A DNA stretch of 9,988 nucleotides from an uncultured Porphyromonadaceae bacterium (GTDB lineage Bacteria; Bacteroidota; Bacteroidia; Bacteroidales; Muribaculaceae), in contig CAMWMW010000026.1 of assembly GCA_947175455.1 (NCBI GenBank), forward strand, positions 1 through 9,988, in the 5' to 3' direction. Position 1 is the stretch's first letter. Each line of letters begins with the position of its first letter. Both the position numbers and the translations under genes were made by a program. This document shows positions 1 to 6,568 of this stretch, one piece after another. The notes beneath the pieces are model-generated. The model was not told where the DNA came from, did not search any database, and saw only the letters and a list, made by a program, of their open reading frames with translations.

Positions 1-14
1 GTTTATAAAGCGAT

Positions 15-2990
15 TTATGGCTTGCGGACAATTCCTTTCGACTTTCTGCCGTTGATTGCAATGGTCAGTGGTTCGGGAAAACGCACAATGCGGATGCTGT
101 CGCTTTCATGTTCGGCAGGAAGCGATTCAAGATAGTCCATATCAATGAAGCCATTCCCTCCGTCCGGATCTATGGTGAAATATCCCACGCCGAAAGATGT
201 AAGGTTCTGGAAGAAGTGTGTGCCCTGAGAGGGTTCTATCCTGTAACCGGGCAACGCTGATTCCGCGATAAGACGTGCCCCGGCGATCTGTGACCATTTG
301 ACCGGAATACCGAGTGCCGGGTCGGAAGAACCCCATCGCCCCGGTCCGACAAGAATATATGGCTCGCCAATTTCCACAAACCGCGTGTTTATAGCCTCTA
401 TCTCTTTTACGAGTTCGGGATTACGCGCCGAATCAAACGTGCCGGGTTTCACATAGACAATATACCTTACGTTGTCCATTATGCCGTGACCAAGCGCGGT
501 CTCGCTCCGCAGTATGAGATCCTTGTCGTCAATATCCATTATGGAGTCATCAAGCATCTCCTTGGTGTCTACGATCGGACGGATCTGCAGCCAGTATACC
601 GTGCCTTTCTCTCCATCCCTGCCGGGAACGGGATTGATATTGCCCGCAAATTCGATCTCTACCGGTCGACCCATCTCATACTGACCGGTCTCAAGCATGA
701 AGCCTGCGATCTTAGCCAGAGGGAAGACATTATGTTTCAAGACATTCGCAAATGTCACAACTTTTCTTCCCCGACCGAATTCAGTGTCGCGGATTATCCT
801 GTCATCGACATCGAAGGTAGACACAAGATATTTCAACGCTCCGGTCTTGAAGGCATCCGCCACACTAAGTCTGCTGATATTGAAACTGTCGTCCACAAGA
901 AATTCCGCCGCTTCTCCGTTGTGTTCCGGAAGCGCATAGAGTGATGTCTGCGTGTCGCGCAATGCAAGCTCAAGGGTGGATGTCTGAAGCACTTTGTCGG
1001 GATGCGAGGGGGAAAACCTGAGAGAGACTCCTCCGTCAACAATATACTTGCCAAGACCGGCGGCAACCTCGACCACTCCTTCTTCCGCCGTCTCATCGCC
1101 GGTGGGATAGTAATTCAGCGAGCGTCCGACTCCGGAGAAACTCGGATAGTAGAAACCTGAATGCTCCTCTCCCGCCACTTCCTGCAGTATGACCGCCATC
1201 TTCTCCTGGTCGATGACATTGCTAGTGGCGTTCATGTATGCCTTGGAATCGGAAAAGAATACGGAGGCATAAACCGCCTTTACGGCATCGGTCAGCATAC
1301 GCATACGCACCGCCGTGTCCTCTATATAAGGAATCATATATGTGGAATAGATTCCGGCAAAGGGCTGATAATGCGAGTCTTCAAGCAGAGAACTGCTTCT
1401 GACGGCGAGAGGACGGCGCACAACATCGAAAAACGCCTCGAAATCGGCAATGACATCATCCGGCAGACTCGCTTGCAGAAAAGCTTTAAGTATCTCCTCA
1501 TCCGGTGCGTCGGAAAGCGCTATCTTATACAGACAGTTGCTGTCCATGAACTCATCGAAGATATCGGTGCACACTACGACTGTATGCGGTATCGTTATCT
1601 GCACTCCGTCGAAATCGTCACATACGGGATTGCGCTTGATAATCTGGTCAATAAAGGCAAGACCGCGTCCTTTCCCGCCCAATGAGCCTTCTCCTATACG
1701 GGCGAAGTTGCTCCATTTGTCGTAATTCTCTTTCTGAAACACCGCCACGACTCCCCTGTTCTTCATGCGGCGGTATTTCACGATTGTATCGAATATTATC
1801 TGCTTGAGCCGTGGCGTGTCGGACATGTCTCTCAGCTCGATCCCTTTGAAAACCTCTGCCAATGGAAAGAGCGCACGGGAGTAGAGCCAGCGCGATATGC
1901 TGTTGGTGGAGCAATAGTAATAGAGAATGTCGTCAGGTATGGATTCGATGCTTTTCTGCAGATCCTTGAGATTGCTGATACGCATCAGCTCGTTTCCGCT
2001 CTGTGGATCACGGACTATGAAGTCACCGAAACCGAATTTCTTTGAGACCGCCTCGCGGAGATCAAGGGGAAGTGTCTTTGAGTTTTTGTCAAGAAACACA
2101 TAACCTGCCGCTTCCGCAGGCGTGCGGTTCGCACTCTCCTGACTCTCCATGATAATGGGCATGTAGGGATTGCGTTTCCTGACCATGCGGGCGAATTTCA
2201 TACCCGCATCGGGGTCTTTTTCTCCATTCACAGGAAACCGGGCATCGGTGATGACTCCGAGTATATTGTCGCCGTATTTGTCAAAGAGTCCCTTTGCCTC
2301 CTCATAGTCTCGCGCAAGGAGCACTTTCGAGCGTCCGCGCATACGCATCATCTGCTCATGCTCGTTCAGCGCCTCGGTGGCGCAGCGCATCGACTGCTTG
2401 AGAAGAAACTTGAAAAGATGCGGAAGAATCGATGAATAAAACCGTATGGAGTCTTCTATCAGAAGAATAGCCTGTATGCCTACTTCCTCTATGTCTGTAT
2501 CGGCATTCATCCGGTCTTCTATCAGCTTGATTATGGCAAGGATAAGATCCACATTGCCAAGCCAGGAAAAGACGTAGTCCACCCCCCTGAGGTCTTCGTT
2601 GGCTATGCGGCGTCTCACCTCCTTGGAAAAAGGGGTGAGCACTACAAGCGGTATGTCCGGATAGAGATTGTCTATGTTTACTGCTTCCCTGAATGTCTCG
2701 CTGACATCGACACCTGGCATGGCGATGATAAGATCGAACGAGTTCTCCGCCAACGCCACATATGCCTCGTCGTAGTTCGCAACCTTCGTAAAACGCGGCG
2801 GAGAGGAAAGATTGAGCCTTACATATTCGAAATATATCTGCTCGTCGACACGACCGTCTTCCTCAAGCATGAACGCATCGTAGGGCGTGGCTATCAGAAG
2901 CACATTGAAAATGCGCTTCTGCATGAGATTCTGGAATGCGGTATCCTTCAGGTATAACCTGCTCAGTCCCGCGCCCTGTAGATTTTTCAT
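15..2990 (-). CDS. Double receiver plus PEP synthase/PPDK-type ATP-grasp protein
   Basis: A complete 991-residue cytoplasmic protein with no signal peptide or membrane segment. Residues about 27-160 resemble a response-regulator receiver without a phosphoacceptor: the strand around 86-92 ends in AMPGVD, with no Asp where one is expected. Residues about 174-320 form a second receiver that looks intact, with acidic pair E179/D180, phosphoacceptor candidate D249 (ITDA), a Ser near 283 and K302. Its first helix carries an insertion of roughly 25 residues. After a helical linker (about 330-430), residues 432-806 match the PEP synthase/PPDK nucleotide-binding domain, retaining K440 in GGKGRGL, R531 in VRSSS, E778/E780, and Q802/R804 in LQIRP. 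The usual swivelling phosphohistidine domain and C-terminal PEP-binding barrel are not recognisable. Instead there is a 185-residue tail with GPGRWGSSDP (882-891) and QGTHFFQN (922-929). Family annotation as phosphoenolpyruvate synthase would be misleading; the substrate is unknown. The ATG start lies 9 nt after the hemD stop, suggesting translational coupling. Confidence 0.85.
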   Translation of the reverse strand: MKNLQGAGLSRLYLKDTAFQNLMQKRIFNVLLIATPYDAFMLEEDGRVDEQIYFEYVRLNLSSPPRFTKVANYDEAYVALAENSFDLIIAMPGVDVSETFREAVNIDNLYPDIPLVVLTPFSKEVRRRIANEDLRGVDYVFSWLGNVDLILAIIKLIEDRMNADTDIEEVGIQAILLIEDSIRFYSSILPHLFKFLLKQSMRCATEALNEHEQMMRMRGRSKVLLARDYEEAKGLFDKYGDNILGVITDARFPVNGEKDPDAGMKFARMVRKRNPYMPIIMESQESANRTPAEAAGYVFLDKNSKTLPLDLREAVSKKFGFGDFIVRDPQSGNELMRISNLKDLQKSIESIPDDILYYYCSTNSISRWLYSRALFPLAEVFKGIELRDMSDTPRLKQIIFDTIVKYRRMKNRGVVAVFQKENYDKWSNFARIGEGSLGGKGRGLAFIDQIIKRNPVCDDFDGVQITIPHTVVVCTDIFDEFMDSNCLYKIALSDAPDEEILKAFLQASLPDDVIADFEAFFDVVRRPLAVRSSSLLEDSHYQPFAGIYSTYMIPYIEDTAVRMRMLTDAVKAVYASVFFSDSKAYMNATSNVIDQEKMAVILQEVAGEEHSGFYYPSFSGVGRSLNYYPTGDETAEEGVVEVAAGLGKYIVDGGVSLRFSPSHPDKVLQTSTLELALRDTQTSLYALPEHNGEAAEFLVDDSFNISRLSVADAFKTGALKYLVSTFDVDDRIIRDTEFGRGRKVVTFANVLKHNVFPLAKIAGFMLETGQYEMGRPVEIEFAGNINPVPGRDGEKGTVYWLQIRPIVDTKEMLDDSIMDIDDKDLILRSETALGHGIMDNVRYIVYVKPGTFDSARNPELVKEIEAINTRFVEIGEPYILVGPGRWGSSDPALGIPVKWSQIAGARLIAESALPGYRIEPSQGTHFFQNLTSFGVGYFTIDPDGGNGFIDMDYLESLPAEHESDSIRIVRFPEPLTIAINGRKSKGIVRKP

Positions 2991-2999
2991 GACGCGGGA

Positions 3000-3764
3000 T
3001 TATGCATTCGCGTTGCTGTGCGCCTCAAGGAATTTGTCTATTGCCTCGGGCATCGAACGTGCCTCCACTGTCGGCGCGGAGATATCAAGCCGCAGACCGG
3101 CGTCTTCCACAGCCTTGGCGGTGGTGCTGCCGAATGTGGCTATATATGTGGGGCGTTCATCCTGATTGAAATCGGGAAAGTTCTTCTTCAGAGATGCGAT
3201 TCCGGCAGGACTGAAGAACACCAGCATGTCATAGTCAAGATCTTCATCGGGCTGGAAATCGTTGCTGACCGTACGGTACATGACAACCTTGGTCACGTCA
3301 AGTCCAAGCTTGCGCAACTCCTCGACATCCTCTTTGTGCACATCGGAAATCGGGAAAAGAAATTTCTCTTTGTTGTTTTTGACAAGCGAGGCTACAAGCT
3401 GGGGATCATCGAGCTTGCCGGTCTTGCCGAACGATATCTTGCGCTTGCGGTAAACGATGTAACGCTGAAGGTAAAGCGCAATCGATTCGGTAGTGCAGAA
3501 ATAACGCATCGTGTCAGGCACTTTAACTCGTGATTCCTCGCAGAGTCGGAAATAGTGATCTACTGCTGTGCGCGATGTGAATATGATGCCTGTGTAATCG
3601 GCAAGATTCACCTTTGCGGCACGAAATTCTTTGGCGGTCAGACCCTCGATCTTGATGAAAGGACGAAAAACCATCTCAACCCCATATTTATTGCAGATAT
3701 CATAATATGGAGATTTCTCCGATGAGGGCTTAGGCTGGGAAACTAATATCTTCTTAATATTCAT
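3000..3764 (-). CDS. hemD: Uroporphyrinogen-III synthase (HemD family)
   Basis: A 254-residue soluble protein, close to the usual HemD length of about 250. Enzymes of this family cyclise hydroxymethylbilane with inversion of ring D to give uroporphyrinogen III, the precursor of haem, sirohaem and cobamides. The family is divergent in sequence but the two-lobed pattern is visible: the first lobe has IIFTSRTAVDHYF (60-72), and the second has YRTV (163-166), the VFFSPAGI strand-turn (182-189) and a final ATFGSTTAKAVEDAG segment (209-223), followed by APTVEARSMPEAI (230-242), typical of the HemD C-terminus. It starts at an ATG 60 nt after the DUF4271 stop and ends 9 nt before the next gene. No Shine-Dalgarno sequence is evident. 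Fold assignment is fairly secure. Activity is less certain, because HemD homologues in haem-auxotrophic Bacteroidales may lack the rest of the pathway. Confidence 0.85.
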   Translation of the reverse strand: MNIKKILVSQPKPSSEKSPYYDICNKYGVEMVFRPFIKIEGLTAKEFRAAKVNLADYTGIIFTSRTAVDHYFRLCEESRVKVPDTMRYFCTTESIALYLQRYIVYRKRKISFGKTGKLDDPQLVASLVKNNKEKFLFPISDVHKEDVEELRKLGLDVTKVVMYRTVSNDFQPDEDLDYDMLVFFSPAGIASLKKNFPDFNQDERPTYIATFGSTTAKAVEDAGLRLDISAPTVEARSMPEAIDKFLEAHSNANA

Positions 3765-3824
3765 TCTCAGTTATTGTATAAGCAACATACCCGGCATCCT
3801 GTCCAATACACGGATTCAACCTTT

Positions 3825-4808
3825 TCAAAGCAACATAGAGCAGATTTGAAGGGCTGCCAGATATGCGAGAATCAACGGTACAATTTCTAAACTGCAAAGG
3901 TAGTACAAAAAAAGCAACCAAGAAGACATTTGGTTGAAAAAAATTCTAAAACCTTTGTAAATAAACTGTATTTTACCAAAAACGAAGACACAACCGGCGA
4001 TCATGAGGATAATTCTGCCCCATTCGGCATAACACAGCGATAACAACGCGAGCGGAAAAAACACGAAAGACTGAAGTCCCATAAGAGCGGTCGCTCCCTT
4101 CACCCAAAGCCGCGTCAGCTGCCGGTCGGAGAAGACGTTGCCAACTATTTCATACGACAGAAGCATAAAGATGACATAAACAGCCGCGACTCCGGCGCAT
4201 AGCCCGATTCCGCACAACGGACTGTCCGGAATGCTGAACGAGCCGAACGGCGAATCGGTAACAGTGAGACGGAGCAACTCCCACAGCAATACCCCGACAC
4301 TGCAGATCCAGCCGGTAATGAGTATCAACAGAAAGGAGGTCTCCTTCACTGTGTTGTCAAACATGTTGTGACGGGTGCGGACATCCTTCATGTCCGACAC
4401 AAGTATCTTGATATAACGCGGGGTGTTCTTGAGCTTAAGACAGACAGCACAGAATATGACCGCCAAGGCGACAAAAACCCATGACAGTCCGTCACCGCTT
4501 CGTGAGGCGGCTTTCCCCGCTGCCTCCTGCACATGCTCGCGATACGGTGCCTGAAGCACTATCCCGTAACCGCTCTTTTCTTTGGCGAGGGAGTCGTTGA
4601 CGGCACGTATGACGGAATCCCGCCGTGCCCTGGCGGCGGAATCAGCCGCCGAATGCACCGGCTTCCATACACTCGCCGGCTTCACGGCTCTTCCGGTCTT
4701 CATCCCTACCGGCACAAGTGGCTCCACGGTATGCGAGGGCACAACAATCTCGTCAACCGTATGCCACGCGCCATGTCCGCCCCCGTTATTCTGAATACTG
4801 TCCTGCAT
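3825..4808 (-). CDS. DUF4271 multi-pass membrane protein
   Basis: A 327-residue protein of unknown function, recognised as the Bacteroidetes DUF4271 family mainly by its C-terminal hydrophobic motif FLYYLCSLEIVPLILAY (300-316) and by its position directly upstream of hemD. The first 107 residues are hydrophilic, rich in Ala, Ser and Arg, without a cleavable signal peptide and probably disordered. Six hydrophobic segments follow at about 108-126, 157-178, 200-220, 240-260, 264-283 and 295-320, so it should be an integral inner-membrane protein. A basic stretch (124-148) separates the first two segments. No catalytic motif can be named. The last 35 codons lie in a conspicuously AT-rich patch compared with the rest of the gene. 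The start is an ATG 40 nt after the epimerase stop. DUF4271 next to hemD is a familiar Bacteroidetes arrangement, but it does not by itself show a role in tetrapyrrole metabolism. Confidence 0.8.
   Translation of the reverse strand: MQDSIQNNGGGHGAWHTVDEIVVPSHTVEPLVPVGMKTGRAVKPASVWKPVHSAADSAARARRDSVIRAVNDSLAKEKSGYGIVLQAPYREHVQEAAGKAASRSGDGLSWVFVALAVIFCAVCLKLKNTPRYIKILVSDMKDVRTRHNMFDNTVKETSFLLILITGWICSVGVLLWELLRLTVTDSPFGSFSIPDSPLCGIGLCAGVAAVYVIFMLLSYEIVGNVFSDRQLTRLWVKGATALMGLQSFVFFPLALLSLCYAEWGRIILMIAGCVFVFGKIQFIYKGFRIFFNQMSSWLLFLYYLCSLEIVPLILAYLAALQICSMLL
3895..3902 (-). promoter_or_regulatory. Possible internal Bacteroidetes promoter -7 element before hemD
   Basis: On the minus strand this reads TACCTTTG, an exact match to the Bacteroidetes -7 consensus TAnnTTTG. 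It sits in an AT-rich patch (about 3880-3985) with several T-runs upstream, about 130 nt before the hemD ATG and inside the DUF4271 coding region. A TTTG -33 element at the expected 19-21 nt spacing is not seen; the nearest TTG triplets are 12 and 16 nt upstream. The bases also encode a conserved Tyr-Leu-Cys of DUF4271, so the match may be coincidental. Confidence 0.3.
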
Positions 4809-4848
4809 ATCTACACACCTGAATCCATTCTACAATTCCAAAAAATCT

Positions 4849-5883
4849 TTAAATCCACCCCTCTTCCCTGTACCACCTTATCGACTCCGATATTCCGTCG
4901 GCAAGACTCACACGGGGCGAGAATCCGAAATCCCGTCTCGCCTTCGCCACATCCACACCCCAGTTGCGCTGCTTCATTATCTTGTATTTGTCGCGGTTCA
5001 GTGTCGAAGGCTTCATACGTGCCACACCTATTTTCTCGGCAATGACAGAAACCGCCTTGATTCCCCACAAGGGCATCCTGACCGGGAATACGATCTTCCT
5101 GCCGATAGCCTTGGCTGTAAGGCGGCGGAACTCCTTCTGAGTGTACCCTCTCGGCTCTGAAATGTCATAAGTCTCTTTCACAGGGGCTTTCTCAAGAGCG
5201 TCAAAAACCGCGCGGGAAAGATCCTCAACATATATAAACGTCAGAAGCTGCTTTCTGAAACCTACCGAAAAATCAAATCCTTTGCTTATGGATTTGAACA
5301 TCAGAAAATAATCATGGTCGCGTGGTCCGTATATGCCGGTGGGGCGGAAGATTATGTAAGGCATTCCGTCCATCTCAAGCCACATCTCCGCCTTGAGTTT
5401 CGACGCTCCGTATCTGGTATTGGGCATCGGTATCATGCTCTCGTCAAAAGGGGTGTAACCTTTTTCATCTCCGGGACCCATAGCCGACAGCGAACTCATA
5501 TAAAGGAATTTCTCGGGCACGATGTCCGCCGATTTCAATGCTGTGGTGAAATAACGCAGATAGTCGTAGTTTATCCTTGAGAAATCCATATAATACATAA
5601 CCTTCGTTGCTCCGAGGTTATACACTATGTAATCCCATTTCTCTCCTGCCGGCAACGCTGTCGACAGGGTGGCGGCAAGACTCTCCGGACGGGAAAAGTC
5701 AAGATTCAGGAATCTGATTCTTTCGTCTGAAAGCCATTGGCGAGATGTTGTCTCGCGAACTCCCGCCCACACCTCATATCCGCGGCGCAGTCCCTCTTCC
5801 ACAATGAAGCCGCCGGTGAAGCCGCCGGCGCCCACAACGAGCACTCTCTTCCTGCGAATCAAGATCTTATCTTCCATTTCCAT
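4849..5883 (-). CDS. Extended SDR NAD(P)-dependent epimerase/dehydratase
   Basis: A 344-residue cytoplasmic enzyme of the extended short-chain dehydrogenase/reductase superfamily. The Rossmann nucleotide-binding turn VVGAGGFTGG (16-25) gives G18xxG21xxG24. The second strand ends near D62 (LNLDFS), and NLGAT (89-93) takes the place of the usual core-strand motif. The catalytic elements are SS at 130-131 and YGASK at 158-162 (Y158, K162), followed by FRPTGIYGPRD (179-189), the characteristic substrate-lobe entry of sugar-nucleotide epimerases and related enzymes. The substrate cannot be read from sequence; a nucleotide sugar is likely but a sterol- or flavanol-type reductase relative is possible. 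The C-terminal FGFSPRVSLADGI (319-331) is typical of NDP-sugar epimerases. The stop codon of the deacetylase lies 6 nt upstream, indicating coupling. Two in-frame ATGs (5883 and 5877) are both plausible starts. The cluster with a deacetylase and a glycosyltransferase-like protein suggests envelope-glycan metabolism. Confidence 0.87.
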   Translation of the reverse strand: MEMEDKILIRRKRVLVVGAGGFTGGFIVEEGLRRGYEVWAGVRETTSRQWLSDERIRFLNLDFSRPESLAATLSTALPAGEKWDYIVYNLGATKVMYYMDFSRINYDYLRYFTTALKSADIVPEKFLYMSSLSAMGPGDEKGYTPFDESMIPMPNTRYGASKLKAEMWLEMDGMPYIIFRPTGIYGPRDHDYFLMFKSISKGFDFSVGFRKQLLTFIYVEDLSRAVFDALEKAPVKETYDISEPRGYTQKEFRRLTAKAIGRKIVFPVRMPLWGIKAVSVIAEKIGVARMKPSTLNRDKYKIMKQRNWGVDVAKARRDFGFSPRVSLADGISESIRWYREEGWI

Positions 5884-5889
5884 CGGAAC

Positions 5890-6510
5890 TTACTTGAATA
5901 AAACATCAAACTCATACCCTTCTTCCATCAGCCATTCGATACTCTTTGGCAATGCTTCGAAAAGACGAGGCAGACTTTTCAGCGAGTCATGAAACACTAT
6001 TATCGAACCGGGACGGGCATATTTCCTCACATTGTCGAAGACATCGCCGGCATCAAGACGTTTGCTGTAATCGCGCGTAACCAGGTCATACATCACTATC
6101 CTGTATTTAGCCGACAGTTCTTTCCCCTGGCTCCTTTTCATCCAGCCGTGTGGCGGACGGAAAAGATCGCTCCCTATATATCTGTCGGCATCCGCGACAT
6201 CGGCAAGATACGCATCCTTGCTTTCCCGCAGTCCCTGCAGGTGATGCATCGTGTGGTTGCCCACTCTATGTCCACGTCGCTTCACATCGGCGAACAGCTC
6301 CGGATATTTGCGCACATTGTCTCCTACCATGAAGAAGGTTGCCTTTATCCCGTAACTGTCGAGCAGGTCGAGAAGACGGGGCGTCACCTCCGGAATAGGA
6401 CCGTCATCAAATGTGAGATACACTTTCCTCTCGCCTTCACGCTGGGGGATCAAGAAGACCGCGTTCTTCGCAAGTTTTCTCAGCCATTCGGGTATTCTTT
6501 CAATCAACAT
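5890..6510 (-). CDS. NodB-type polysaccharide deacetylase (CE4-like)
   Basis: A 206-residue protein consisting almost only of a NodB homology domain, which removes N- or O-acetyl groups from carbohydrates using a divalent metal. All the main motifs are visible: TFDDGP at 33-38 (D35 as likely base, D36 as metal ligand), H86TMHH90 supplying the two metal histidines, RPPHG at 118-122, and the closing IVFHDS at 171-176 with H174. The ATFFMVG strand (57-63) is also standard. There is no signal peptide and no clear membrane anchor; the N-terminal WLRKLAKNAVFLIP stretch (9-22) is at most weakly amphipathic. The protein may therefore act on a cytoplasmic or membrane-surface intermediate rather than on exported peptidoglycan. 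It starts 58 nt after the DUF2723 stop, behind a strong inverted repeat, and ends 6 nt before the epimerase. The substrate is unknown. Confidence 0.9.
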   Translation of the reverse strand: MLIERIPEWLRKLAKNAVFLIPQREGERKVYLTFDDGPIPEVTPRLLDLLDSYGIKATFFMVGDNVRKYPELFADVKRRGHRVGNHTMHHLQGLRESKDAYLADVADADRYIGSDLFRPPHGWMKRSQGKELSAKYRIVMYDLVTRDYSKRLDAGDVFDNVRKYARPGSIIVFHDSLKSLPRLFEALPKSIEWLMEEGYEFDVLFK

Positions 6511-6526
6511 GTCAGATACAACAGTG

Positions 6527-6559
6527 ACTCAGGGGCGACGGCTCGCACCGCCCCTGAGT
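6527..6559 (-). repeat. Perfect 11-bp inverted repeat in DUF2723-deacetylase gap
   Basis: The arms are 6527-6537 (actcaggggcg) and 6549-6559 (cgcccctgagt), exactly complementary, with an 11-nt loop. In the minus-strand transcript the hairpin begins 9 nt after the TAG stop of the DUF2723 gene and ends 16 nt before the deacetylase ATG. The stem has six G-C pairs in a row at its top. No run of U follows it in either direction, so it does not fit a canonical intrinsic terminator. It could be a partial terminator, an RNA-processing or 3'-end-stabilising hairpin, or a structure that shields the deacetylase start. Confidence 0.75.
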
Positions 6560-6568
6560 TACCATATT

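Noticed and set aside
486..1685. Plus-strand open frames of 152 and 174 codons (486-944, 1161-1685) opposite the ATP-grasp gene
   Set aside because: They lie wholly antisense to a well-supported gene, have no family resemblance and odd composition, and are explained as shadow frames.
4809..4848. Promoter or terminator in the 40-nt gap before DUF4271
   Set aside because: There is a short T-run on the transcript strand but no hairpin before it and no TAnnTTTG element.
5810..5831. Short direct repeat gaagccgccgg
   Set aside because: It encodes the repeated Gly-Gly-Phe of the Rossmann turn in the epimerase and is explained by coding.
6527..6559. Intrinsic terminator after the DUF2723 gene
   Set aside because: The stem is strong but neither side carries a U-run, so it was recorded as an inverted repeat instead.
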